Assembly (NCBI GenBank): GCA_963969345.1
Contig: OZ017768.1
Span: 2,628,718 to 2,692,717, forward strand
DNA from: Turbatrix aceti
Taxonomy: Eukaryota > Nematoda > Chromadorea > Rhabditida > Panagrolaimidae
DNA: 64,000 nucleotides
Direction of reading: 5' to 3'
Shown: in pieces, positions 23,039 through 34,641 of the stretch
How positions within the stretch are numbered: the first letter of the stretch is position 1
How the letters are laid out: each line of letters opens with the position of its first letter
Made by a program: the position numbers and the translations under genes
The notes under the pieces: generated by a model
Told to the model about the DNA's origin: nothing
Database searches by the model: none
What the model saw: only the letters and a program-made list of their open reading frames with translations

Positions 23039-26000
23039 AAAAAAAAAGAGTTGGCCAACTTCCTTATTCACCGTTTGTTTAGTCTTCGTGGTCATCGCTC
23101 TGACCAAAAAGACGACTAAACAACGAAAGACCGATAAACTATCGCGGCTGACTGCGGTGTTGCATTCGCAATGCAATCTCTGATGCACTAGCAATAAAAA
23201 AGTGACCACAGACAAAAAAAAAACGAACTTTTACGATCGTCTGTCTGACAACTATCGCATCGCGCTAGCATGAGCATGACTGACAATCCATCAGGACGTC
23301 TGGAAAACATGACGGAAGGAACACAAAACTATAAATCAACAACAAATAAGTGCACTGTTATGTTAGCGATCGTCTGCTTTCCGCCCGCCTTTGATGTCAT
23401 TTTCTCCTCGGCGCAGTTATGAGTTCCTAAAAAAAGTTTCGGGCAACAAATACACAACCGAGATCAAAATAATTTCTATCGGATAATTTGAAATTAAATT
23501 TACGGTGCAAACATGACAGATTGAACTACCCAGTCGATTTCAAAAAAATCATACATTTTTTTGAACCAATTTTTTTGAAACTAAAAATCTTGTTTTGGTA
23601 AAAAAACATTTCTAAAAATTCCAAAACCTCTGCAAAATTTCTTTTTACGTGTTTACGTCTCCAATTCATGGAATTTTTATTTCGTGTCCATATTCAACTA
23701 CAAAATTCCTAATCAAAAATTCCAGCAAAGAGCAATCTTGAATGTTACAGCAAAACGATTCCTAATAACGGTTTTCTACAAAAACACAATTCTAAACCCC
23801 AAAAATTTTTTTCTTTCGAGAAAAATTTTTTTTCACGTACACCTTTGTACACGTGGACAAGACTTTTCCACGTCTCCTAAACCATTCCAGTTTCTATCGA
23901 GAGTCCGGGACCCCCAAAAATATTTACTGCATCATCCCAAATTTCAATTTCAATACCGACAAGCAACAAATTCTCCCCAGCATAAACGAAGACCCTACCA
24001 CGTCTAAATATCGCCGCGCTTCGCCCGAGGGGGTGTCCCCCCCGATCTTGTCCATCATTCATTTCTTTACCCTTCTCCCCTCCCTTTTAGGGCTGATGTG
24101 AGCCTAAAAGTGGAGTTTGCATTTTTTTGTGTGATAAGGGTTAAATTAATTCTTTCATCTTCAAAAGACTCGTCTGACTTCAACGTTCCACTCACTCAAC
24201 CGCCACTTGAGTTCACAAAAGTCAAAATTTGGTATTAATTTTTGACTTTTGGTCGAAAGTTCGTTCGTTTTTCTTTGATAAAAGTTCAGCAGAATACAGC
24301 AACATTGAAAACAGAAAAACAGTTTTTTATCGTCTCTGCAACGTTTTACGGTTCTATTTTGAGTTTATCAAAAAACGCTGGTATCGATTCTTAAAAAAAC
24401 ATTTCAAAGAATTCATCATTTTCCTTCAACGAAAATTCAACGGTTGTTAACGTTAACAGATCGTTGCAATCAAAAACTGAATTTTTAAAAAGGGACATCA
24501 AAATTTCGCTTGACTAATGCGTCGGAAAAAACCACGTTCATTGAAAAAAAACACAGCGCTTGTTTCAAAAAAGTGCATTATGTTTTATTTAAAAAAATGT
24601 GCATGACATAAAATACAGATTCTCGTCTTTGACATCAAACAATACCGTTCACCAAAAAAAAACTTTTTTGTAACCATCAAATAGCAAAAAAAACTTTTTT
24701 TTTATATTTTGAAAACACATTTAACGTTTTTTTACAAAACAATCTGTCCAAAAAAAATCAGTCTACCATAAAAGACCCTTTTTTTCCGCTTGATAGACAC
24801 GTGTTTTCGTCTTATTTATCTTAGACGTTGAAGGTAGGTTCCCCAAATTATGCGCATGACGTCCCTTCAAGCGCAAAAAATCAGCAGTGTGCAGTGAACA
24901 AAAAAAACTATTTTAGTCAGAACTTTTCTAATCCCGAAGAAAAAATTGTACAAATTTCCGGTGAACAAAAGTATCCAAGCAGGACGATAACAACACCGAC
25001 GAAAAAATATTTATTTATATCACACATGAAACCAAACAAAAAAGCGCAATAAGATGGTACACGTTTTCTTACATTTTTTTTGAAAAAGTGAATTGAATAA
25101 ATTATTGTATCACAAAGCCTCAAAAACCATGAGAAAGAGCAAAATCGCTTACAATCAACAAGCAAAAACCATTAAATTGAACAGGAAAAGAAAGGCCTAA
25201 TGTAAGCGGAAAAAGGGGGAATCGCATCCCACGACACTCAATTTTTTTGACATTACAAATAACTGCATACCATGATTATCTGATCAGACAGACGAAAAGA
25301 AGCAGCTTTTCACGTGAACGACATTCTTTAGCGAAAAAAATGAGAGACAGACAAAAAGGATTTTTTAATATTTTTTTTTCATTACTGAAAAATTTATAAA
25401 CATACATAGTACGTAAATATAAAAAAATTGTTGCTATCAAAATTATTCAATTTAAAAAAAATTTTATCATTATAAAAATACACACAATAAATTTTTAACC
25501 ATGGGAGGTCAGTTTCTTTCTTCTGATTTTTTTGCTCACAACAAATTTTCAGATGAACAAATTTTTTTCTCACAACGACAAAAAACCAATAAAGCGAATC
25601 AGCAATCTGCAAAACATAAAATAAAAGTATGAATCAGAGTTTATCACGAACACACGTCAGAAACGCATGTCATCGCAATAAATTCTTTATTGAGGATCAA
25701 AAGATCACATCTGGGCAAAAAAAACATTCTTTGAGGTTGTTTTTTTGCTTAAGGTTCATTTTCGTGTCCCCAACACAAATTAAAAAAATAAAATCTCGAG
25801 AAAGTAAAATTTCGGGTCGTGTTCGAATTTAACAAAATATTTAAAATTAAATAGGTATCTGAGTTCTTCGGTCAAAAGTCAAACTAATCCCAGGTCAAGA
25901 TCGTCAAAAACAACAACCCTTTCAAAAATTTTTTTTTGCAAAAAAAACCAATCACCGACAATTTGACAAAGTTCAACAGTTGAATAAAATACCGTACCCC

Positions 26001-27089
26001 GATCAACATGTTTACAACCTTCTAACACAATTCAAAACGTATTTAATTTACGCAACATGTAGTCGAGTCACGTTCTTCGCTTCCGCCTCGTCAATCTATT
26101 TTGCTAATTGGTATGTTTTGAACTTTGCAAAAAGTATTGGGAAACAGAAGGAAACACAAAAAAAACCTATTATCCAATTGTCTGCAAAAAACGTGCGCCT
26201 AGTCAACAAACTTGCGTACAACAACCTCGAGCAAAATAGGAGCAATATCTTTTGCTCGTAGATCACTAAGAAACAACGGCCTCAGGGATGGTGGTCGTCG
26301 GACTGGATTAACCACTCGAACAAAACTCAACCTTTCCAAAGATCACCCAACTACTGCACACGCGAAAACAAGTCTCAAGTCTCGGCGTGTATACGTGTTG
26401 AAGTGAAAATTTTAAAATGTGATCAAAACAGACATCTGTCAAAATTTTTTTGTTTTAATTCCAGGGGGTCCGCCAAGGTCGTTTTTAAATTATACCTGTC
26501 GAAAAATTTGATTTTATAATAAATAAACATTTTTCCTCTTTTACTAAAATTTAGAAAAACCCAGTTCAAAAAAATCCAAACATCAAAGTTTTTTTTACGA
26601 CAAACTTTTTTTCCAATTCGTTGCCAGAACGAGCATGTTGGCAACAAGCTGCAAGAAACCCATTACGCATGCAAAAGAAAAACCAAGAGCGTGTCGTTTG
26701 GCATCAATAAAAGTCATCGCCTCAAAAGTCAACAAGAAAGTGCCACTGGCCTGCGCTCCTGTCTGCCACAGGCCATAAATCTAGAGCTTAAAAGTCAAGT
26801 CGTTCTTCATCCATCATTCATTAAAAAAACCGATGATTAACAGAAAAAAATGTAATTAAGTATGAAAGGTCAAAAAATAGATAAAAAGAGAAGAAATGAG
26901 ATTTTAGATGCCCTTTGGCGATAATCTGAATATCTAGCATTTTTTTGGCGCCAAATAATTTTTTTAAACAAAGAAAAAATTTTAAACCAAAAAAAATAAA
27001 TTTAAAAATGCATAACAAAATCTAAAATTTCAAAAACACCCATCTACCCTATCGAGTTCGAGTTCAATTAGACCAAAAAAAAATTCTAG

Positions 27090-27885
27090 TGAAAAATCAA
27101 TTTTTTATAAAAGTCAAAAAAATTTCATTCAGCTGTATCAAATTACCACTCAAATAAAAAAATTCATGAAACTTACTAATCCCCTTTTTTGTCTTTTTTG
27201 TTACTGCATGCAGTTTTCAACGCAAAAAAATAAACAAACCGAGTGAAAATTTTGTTTACAAAAAAAATTAAATCAAAAAATATCAACAACAAAATCCAAA
27301 ACTTTTTCTGTAGTGATTTATCCTAAAACCACCTAATTAACATTAACAGGTGGATGGATGAACCCTGATTAAATTCCTCATTTCATCTTTTACCGAACAT
27401 TCACATCCAGATATTTAGAAAAATATCCGATAGATAAAGATGGATAAAACCCCAGTAAGTCAACCTTCCCGCCCGCCAACTAACATAAGAACACACACGT
27501 AAACGCTCCTTTTGTAAACCCCCCCCCCACAACTGACCAAAAACCGAGTCTCCTCCACATCATCTCCTTCCTCCGGTCCCTGTCAGGCGCCTTGCCCCTG
27601 CACGGGGTGGCTGATTGTCCCGTCCCGTTGTTCTTCCTTCTTTTTCCCTCCTCAACGCTAACAAGCCCAAAAAATAAAATAAAAAATTATGTAAACAATG
27701 AATCTGTCGATTTTCGAGGGGTGAAAAATCAATTTTTCATTAAAAACCCAAAAAAAAATTTTCATTCAACTGTAAAAAACATTTGTTGTCCATGAAACTT
27801 ACTAATCCCATTTTTTTTGTGTTTTTTGTCACTACGTGCAGTTTTCAACGAAAAAAAAAATTAATTTCCCGAGTGAAAGTTGGGC
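27090..27885 (+). repeat. Diverged direct repeat pair of about 160 bp
   Basis: Copies at about 27090-27255 and 27722-27885 share a common order of blocks: 'TTTCATTCA.CTGTA', 'CATGAAACTTACTAATCCC', 'GCAGTTTTCAACG' and 'CCGAGTGAAA'. Spacing inside the copies differs by a few bases. No coding potential is seen; it could be an old tandem duplication or two copies of a short interspersed element. Confidence 0.65.
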
Positions 27886-29629
27886 AAATAAGTGCTCCTG
27901 TTGCTTGTTCTGTTAAATCAATTAAAAGTTAAAAAAGCCGGCCTGAGCAGCAATAAATACTTGCAACAAAGCATCAGAAATTGTTGTGAATGTAAAAAAG
28001 ACAAAAGGCGCTAAAATAGATACAGACAAACACATAAATGGATGAGCAACGACGAGTATTCATTCTGTTAGCCTTTTTTTGGAATTAAGAATGATTTTAA
28101 CAATGGGATTCTGCACGTTGCATTTTTTTATTGCTGCAAAAAAAAATTTTATCGCGACAGAAACCGCAATAAAATTGATAAAAAAAAGAGTGGGTTAGCA
28201 AGCGATAAAACAAAATTGGTTTTCAACGAACTGGATGAGATATTTTTTTATGAAATTCGGCCCACAAGTAGTCCTTGGCATAATGGAGTTCAATGCACAA
28301 AAAAAAGTTGATGAATGGGTTATGTGGGCGAAAAGGGGGTCCAAAAAGTTTATTTTTGGGATTTTGAGAAGCTAGAACCCCAAAAAAAATTTAACCCCAA
28401 CCAAAAAAATTTTTGAATTAATTTATGATTTTTTTAAATTTACTTCGTCAAATTGTGCCAAAAATCAAAATTCTAAAAATCATTAGGCAAAATAAAAATC
28501 ATCGATTTTTACAGTATAAAATTCAAAAAAATTGTTTTATCCAAAAAAATCAGAAACTGCCCTCAAAAATACCAAATACCAATTTTTAAACAAATTGCAC
28601 GTTTCAAAAGTTCACAAATTGATGACGAAAAAACACAACGACCATAAAAAAAAAGCCAAAAAAAATTCACAACACCCTGCCGCTCAGGCAAGAGGTTGTT
28701 TACACCCTCATCCTCAATTGCATAAACCCTCAAAGGCAGAAGGCAAACGGTCAGGTCAAGCAAACAGGAGAGAGACAAAAAATGGCAACATAACAATCCT
28801 CAACGGACGGAAAAACAAGCAAAAAAACAAAAAACAAGGTCCTGTGGCTGTTGACTGTCTGTAGACTCGGGAGCAAGTCGAAGAGGCATACGCTGTCCTT
28901 ACTTCGCTCTTTTTTGTTGGCTAGTTGCCTAAAGCAAGTGTCCATAATGTGGCGGGGTGGGTGGTGCACCCTCTTTCTGCCACCCGCAGCCGCTGCCTCG
29001 GCCGGATGAAGGGGAGGAAAAGGGCGTAGACAAGGCATTAACCAGAAGAGCGCCGGAGGAAAAGAAGACGAAGGACGCAATGCGACAGAGTTGATGAGAA
29101 AAAAATTTGTGGGAAAAACGCGCAAATGCGAAAAAAATTGAGATAATTCGACGCACTTTGCCAAAAATTGTGCAATTGGTGATAATTTTTTCATTGTTTT
29201 TTACTCTGATTCAACAATTTATTTGTTATGCGTAAATAACATCATCTACCATTTTGTAATATTACTCATGACACGATTTCTAAAATTTTCGCTTCAAGAA
29301 CCTTTTTTTTTCAGGATTCGTAGTATTTTACTTGTTTTTCACATTTTTATCCCCATTTCATCCACCCTCGTTTCTGATTTCCAATCCATATCCCATAATC
29401 CACAATCTCACCCATTGTATCACTTATCAATAAAAATCCCTTCAAAAGCCACAAAATCATTCAATGCGCGCGCGCTTTTGTCTCGACGCGAAAAATTTTA
29501 AACTTGCAGAACAAACGCAAAAAAAAGCGATGCGTTATCACGTTTTTATTTGATTTGCCTCGTCTTTACATTTCGCGTTTTCGTCCAGTTTTTTTTGGCA
29601 TTTGATAACCAACTCCTTGGCTTTCAGTC

Positions 29630-29872
29630 ATGCAGCACATCAAGCCTCTGAGCTACGTCAAGCGAGCTGTGACTAATCCCGTCTAGTAAGTTTTCCACCC
29701 GCGTCGTTTTTACAACTGTTGTTCATTGTTCGTTTTTACGACTCTTTTTTTCAGCCTGAAGACGTACGGCTCCTACGGTACGGCTGCTTTCCTTGCTGCC
29801 ATCTACTTCTGTGAATGGAAGACTGTCGGTCAATACATTCCCGTCTGGAACCGTCGCTACACCGCAGAATAA
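29630..29872 (+). CDS. ucr-11: Cytochrome bc1 (complex III) subunit, UQCR11 type
   Basis: Exons 29630-29685 and 29755-29872 (GTAAGT donor, TTTTTTTCAG acceptor) give a 57-aa protein. Human UQCR11, the 6.4-kDa subunit of mitochondrial complex III, is 56 aa. One membrane helix ('YGTAAFLAAIYFCEW') is followed by the family-like 'EWKTVGQYIPVWNRRYT', comparable to the W..I.DW.PY.N..F ending of the vertebrate subunit. The 'GGCTTTCAG' two bases before the ATG looks like a trans-splice acceptor. The call rests on size, topology and the short C-terminal pattern; another small mitochondrial inner-membrane subunit is possible. It is convergent with the thioesterase gene. Confidence 0.68.
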
Positions 29873-30100
29873 GTGTCATAGGCGCTTTTGGACAACCAAC
29901 CACCCGCCGCGTCCTCACGATGTCGTCTCGATGATCGGTTGTAGATTCTTCTTTCTTTTTGGCCTAATCGATGGTTGGTGGAATTAAACGTGACTTTAGG
30001 AATTTTTTTGTTGGTTATCGGGGACATTTTTGTGTTTGGGCATATCTCGCCACGAAAATTTGTATTTATATAATCAAAAAAATATTATACAAACAAGGAA

Positions 30101-30616
30101 TCAACCCCGCATGGCTAATGTCTGTTTAGCCACGGCTACGGGCGCAAGATCAGATTTACGATAGACATCGGCAGTGATGTACGACAGAGTTTTGCCCTTC
30201 TTCAGACTTTTTGTATCAATGACGATGACGTCACCTTCGAAGACAGGATTCGTGTACGTGACGTGTAGATCGACGGTGACCCCAGTCTGGCGACCGTCGT
30301 TGTTTGAGGGCTCCCAGAGGGCCATGCTCATGCAGACGTCCAAAAGCGTGGCTGTACAACCTCCGTGAAGCCCACCCACCGAGTTCAGCACATCTTTGGT
30401 TACCGTAAATTCAAATTTGACGGCACCTGGTTCGGCGTCGACAATATCGCACTAAAATTTTTTGTTTTAACAAATACATTAGATTTAAAAATTTAAACAA
30501 AATTTGATCAAACTCACTCTAGTAGCGTATCGACTGAAATTTTGTCCCCAAACAATGTTCGTCTTCCATGTATGCCTTAGAGCGTTGAAGAAAGCCTTGC
30601 CACCATGTTGCGCCAT
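30101..30616 (-). CDS. HotDog-fold acyl-CoA thioesterase, ACOT13/THEM2-like
   Basis: Minus-strand exons 30616-30518 and 30451-30101 join in phase 0 to 149 aa. The single HotDog domain carries 'LNSVGGLHGGCTATLLDVCM', in which Asn56, His62, Gly63 and Asp71 match in kind and spacing the human ACOT13 residues Asn50, His56, Gly57 and Asp65 that activate water and hold the thioester carbonyl. Later motifs 'TGVTVDLHVTYTNP' and 'LKKGKTLSYITADVY' are also typical. The enzyme would hydrolyse medium- or long-chain acyl-CoA to free fatty acid and CoA, usually as a tetramer in cytosol or mitochondria. No clear targeting peptide; the start is at 'MAQHGGKAFFNAL', in keeping with family length. Confidence 0.9.
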
Positions 30617-31315
30617 GGCGAAGAAAAAGTGAGTAAAAAATGAACAAACAAACACGCAAATAAAAGCAACAACTGCAGTTGTGAAGGAGAAAAAAATCAT
30701 ACATTTCTGTGTACATGATCAATGATCACTCATCGTGGATCACGAGTACTGACTACACTTTGTGTACTGAAAAAAGAGCCCAGTAATTCAGTGCTCGTAG
30801 CATATTGCTCGATAGCGTTTGGGGATGTCCCACCAGAATTGTTGTTTGAGCTGAATGACGTAAAACCAGTGTTCAAACAACTTTCACTCTGGAGTCAACT
30901 CCAGACACTTTTGACCAAGAGTCGATTTTTTTCTATGTAAGTTGAAACACTAAGCTCGTGTCATCTATAATAAACTTTGAGAGACTCGAAACTGTCTATG
31001 ATAGAGAAAACTCCAGAATCGATTTCGGAATAATGTGAAAAACTCGACAAAATATTATTTCACTTTTTAAAACCGTTTTGAGCCAAAGTTGTAAACTCCC
31101 ATGCAGGGCGCATGGGTAGGATCTAAATGTGCGACACAAGTTTTTTGAAATGCCGAATTCTGGAGATTTGGCTTTTGTAAATTTTTCAGCAAAAAATTCT
31201 CGTGGGCTTGCAAAAAAAAGAATGTTATAAAAATTTTATTACGAGGATTTCGGAAATATTTATCTCCAACGGCATTCTCAATTTTTTGCAGAATAACAAA
31301 AAAATATGTGTTCTA
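30617..31315. other. Intergenic region upstream of the thioesterase
   Basis: No supported gene. A 21-base sequence beginning 'AAAATATGTGTTCTAGGC' occurs at 31301 and again at 31335, a short tandem duplication at the edge of the G-rich element. Confidence 0.45.
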
Positions 31316-31739
31316 GGCTAGGGTTCGAACTTAAAAAATATGTGTTCTAGGCTAGACGGGGGTAGTCGGGGGCAGAGGTGTCGGGGGCGGGGGAATTCTG
31401 CCCCCGACGGGGGCAGAAGTCGGCGGGGACGGGGGTAATTGCCCCCGAGTCCTATGAAAAACAAGAAAAAAAGGTGTCAATTTTATCTTAAAACGAAAAC
31501 CGAGGCATATTTTGAACAAATTTTTCGTATTTTGCTCTGTTTTTTCGCCTATTTGTGTTGTTTTTGAACGTTTTTCCGCGTTTGACGCTAAATTTTGCTC
31601 ATTGTCGGGGGCAGAATTTGTCGGGGTCGGGGAATTTACTCCCCGACGGGAGTCACAAGTGGTCGGGGGCGGGGGTTGGGGCCACCCCCGGGTTCACCTC
31701 CGCGGGGGCGGAGGGGGGGGGGCTTCGAACCCTATTCTA
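31316..31739. mobile_element. G-rich element with short inverted ends
   Basis: The edges carry 'CTAGGCTAGGGTTCGAA' (ending near 31329) and its imperfect inverse, 'TTCGAACCCTATTCTAG' (31723-31739). Inside, tracts built on 'GTCGGGGGC' and its complement 'GCCCCCGAC' occupy about 31360-31450 and 31605-31720, on both sides of ordinary AT-rich DNA. Several runs of four or more G occur close together, so G-quadruplexes are possible. No protein is encoded. Non-autonomous element status is inferred from the inverted ends. Confidence 0.5.
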
Positions 31740-31852
31740 GGCATAGATAAATGAAAAACTTTCACGCACCCAATCGAGATTGAATCAAGACCTTGCTTAC
31801 TCAACTTGCAACCCTATCTCCCCTGTAAGAATCTTGTCAAATTTTATTCAAT

Positions 31853-33181
31853 TCATATAGGCGGCGTTGAATAACAAGGTAACAACTCTATTTTTGAAAA
31901 AGTACATCGAAATGCCAGTTCGGTGTTGTTTGTTACTTTGATTCGACGATGGACAACCGTAATCAGAGTGCTCGGGTTGTATATAACGTAAAACGGCCGG
32001 GTGTAAAAATCTTCAGAGGAGAATTCATCGTAGATGTCCGATGAAACATCAAAGTTACCAAAACCCGGATCCACGGTGAAATCTATTTTGATTGATATGT
32101 TTTCCGGAAGCATACGAAGAAGACCAATCATTTCATCGTATTGAGATTTTGCAGCCTTCACGTAATCCATGTCAAAACACTCATACTGAATGTCGATGGT
32201 GAGGCTTTCAACACTTGGCGAAAAAAAGGTCAGCCAATTAACCAACTTTTTGACTTCTTTTGCAGGCTTTTCGGTCTTGATCGAGCATTGAAAGTGCCGC
32301 GTGTGTTGTAAATCTGCTTTGAACGGATTGAAGATGCGAGCACAATAGTCTGCCGATAAGTTGGATTTTGAGGTATAAATCCGTTTAGAACTTCTATACA
32401 GAATCGACAGTGTTGGAAGTTCATCAATTTCAGACTTCATGGTTGACATATACATATTGGCATCGTATATGTGAACTCTTTTAAAACGAAGCGGCAATTT
32501 TTGGAGCTTGCTTTGCGATGAAATTGTGAACTTCAACTGTTCCTTATTAATCAAAAGATGCCGAGAAATTGACATCAACTTTTGAACAATCACCGACGAT
32601 TGAATATTTTTAAAATCCGACACGTGGAATTTCACCAGATCTAAAGACCACAAATTTTAATCAACAAAATTGAAAATTGGAAAAAAAATAAAACTGCAAA
32701 TTTAAATTTAATTCAATTTAAATTAAAAAAATAAACCGCAAATTTTAAATCCTTTAAAAATAGTTTTACCAAAGTAACTTACGGTTATGGCGATAAACCT
32801 TTTCCAAAAAGAGGTGCCCATCTTCCTTTGAGATCATAAAGACTGTAAGGATACGAACAAATGGTACTATCCAAACGTCTGTAAGTTCGAAGTGCGAATT
32901 CAATCTAGTGTTAACGTTGTGATACAGCTAAAAATTTAGTTTAAAAAAAACAAAAAAACTAAGAAACTGACCGTAATAGTGCAGCACCGGCCGTAGTAAC
33001 TAACAAAAGCTGTATGCATCAAGCGTTCAAATGATGAAGACATTTCACGAGAAGACAGCACCAGGTTTCGAAGTGCTAAGTTCCATTTTTCTACAGAGCT
33101 TGCGCAGCATCCTTCCTTATCGTTGCATGCCATAATGTGCAAGAATAACTCATTGTGATAAGTCAAAGACAATGAACGCAT
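31853..33181 (-). CDS. Unrecognised nematode protein, 380 aa
   Basis: Minus-strand exons 33181-32972, 32927-32783 and 32640-31853 join in phase (donors GTCAGT and GTAAGT; acceptors TTTTAG and CTTTAG). No signal peptide. The N-terminal third is helical and Cys/Leu rich ('MRSLSLTYHNELFLHIMACN'), and the rest alternates strand and helix with short 'LTIDIQYECFD'-like segments, a general look shared with the C-terminal parts of worm F-box or FTH families. I see no catalytic motif. The continuous open frame over three well-defined exons argues for a real gene; the family is not established. Confidence 0.65.
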
Positions 33182-33365
33182 TTTGATTTTTCTAAAATAT
33201 AAAAATGTTAAAAAAGCCAAAAAGCAATCAAATATGTAGATATCATATAATAATTCATCGGCAAATTATTATACGAATGATCGCACAACTGACTTGGACA
33301 ACCCTAACAACAGTACAAACCACTACTCGACGACATTCAAAAAATGCAGTACTGTTTGTTCGGAG

Positions 33366-33935
33366 TGGTTCTGAGTGATCCGACTCAGGAAAATGAGTCG
33401 GGTCGCTCAGAACCGCCTTCGCGATAAGGATTTGCACAGGCGCGTCTGCTCTTGCGCAAGCTCGGTGCCGCGCCGGCCACCGAGCCAACAACACACATGG
33501 CCGTTGTTGGCTCGGTGCCGCGCCGGTTGACTAACTGGGTCATCGCTGGAATCAAGTTTGGGGAGGAGCGATTAGGGCTGCGATAATGATTTACACAGGC
33601 GCGTCTGCTCTTGCGCAAGCTTAATGGAGACGCACATTTGATCGTGCTGCGATCGCTCTCACCGTCTGTGCCAAAGAAACAAAATGCAATACCTTGCTTA
33701 ATACCCAGTACCAGTACCCAGCAACAGCAGCCTCCTCCCCAATCTTGGTTCCAGCGATGGTTGACCCAGTTAGTCAACCGGCGCGGCACCGAGCCAACAA
33801 CGGCCAGGTGAGAGCGATCGCAGCACGATTCATTAAGCTTGCGCAAGAGCAGACGCAATTGTGCAAATCATTATCGCGAATGCGGTTCTGAGCGACCCGG
33901 CTCATTTTCCTGAGTCGGATCAGTCAGACGCCTTC
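33366..33935. mobile_element. Modular fold-back element
   Basis: A GC-rich block within AT-rich DNA. Left segments at about 33375-33460 and 33461-33570 recur on the opposite strand at about 33843-33930 and 33740-33812. A further direct partial copy of the left module, around 'CGTCTGCTCTTGCGCAAGC', sits at 33571-33660. Recurrent words include 'GGCTCGGTGCCGCGCCGG' and 'TGCGATCGCT'. The order of modules differs between arms, so the element has been rearranged. No transposase is visible. Sequence on to 34130 continues unannotated. Confidence 0.75.
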
Positions 33936-34134
33936 CGGTTTTCACGACAGGGACACAATTTCGTGCCACAAACCGCCATCGTTGGTACAAAAACTAGCGC
34001 ACTGAATGCGATCGCTGTGTCTGTCATGCTGAAAAACAGAATGCAATACATTCTTAGTAAGTCGGTGCCGATGGATTTTGCAAGTATGTTGTCAAGTACG
34101 TGGCATAAGCAGTAGTGCGTACTACCCAGACATG

Positions 34135-34220
34135 AAAACGGGCCTAATTTTTAGGCCCAGGCCCGGCCCGGCCCGTCGAAAGCCCGGGCTTGGGCTTGGG
34201 CCGGGTCGGACCGGCCCGAA
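34135..34220. repeat. GGGCCCG low-complexity island
   Basis: A short self-complementary run of GGCCC/GGGCC words ('CAGGCCCGGCCCGGCCCG' against 'GGGCTTGGGCTTGGGCCGGG'). Smaller related words occur near 34405 and 34508. The rest of 34221-34641 is AT-rich without a gene. Confidence 0.6.
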
Positions 34221-34641
34221 ATTATCCATTCTGTATTTTTTCCAAATTTTTATCCAAATAAATAGCAGCAAATCGTTATATAAATATCATAAATTACTGG
34301 TTTTTACTCAAAATACTATGTTTTCTATCTGTAGAGACTAAATTTTGTTAAAAATAACCAAAATACAGTTAATTTTTCGTACTTTTTACATTATTGCTTA
34401 AATACCGGGCCAAAACGGGCTACCTGAAACACAGCTTTGCTTCCCCAATCACCCCTCCGACATGTTCGAATGATCAAATTTATAATTTCCTCTGTGTATA
34501 TTTATTACCGGTCCGGGCTTCATTTATAATAAATATGTACACTTTCAACCAAAAAACATGTTTCGATGCAGTATACATATAAATACACATTTTGTATCAT
34601 CAAACAATTTGAAATTAGATGCCAAAAAATACCAGTCATAA

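Larger units (their letters stand above)
20658..29629. other. Nine-kilobase region with no supported gene
   Basis: From the Kelch gene start to the ucr-11-like gene I find no open frame with a domain, signal peptide or plausible exon chain. The DNA is AT-rich with many A or T runs, plus more GC-rich patches at about 20740-21450, 22000-22250 and 28880-29060. Visible structures are a hairpin at 23001-23038, a small inverted repeat at 22946-22970 and a diverged direct repeat (about 27090-27255 and 27722-27885). It may hold long-range control sequence for the Kelch gene or non-coding RNAs that cannot be recognised by eye. Confidence 0.55.

Noticed and set aside
28751..29194. 147-residue minus-strand open frame
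   Set aside because: Composition shifts with local GC content, no signal peptide or domain, no exon partners.
31316..31332. GGGTTCGAAC, like a tRNA B box
   Set aside because: No matching A box, acceptor stem or anticodon arm; it belongs to the inverted ends of the G-rich element.
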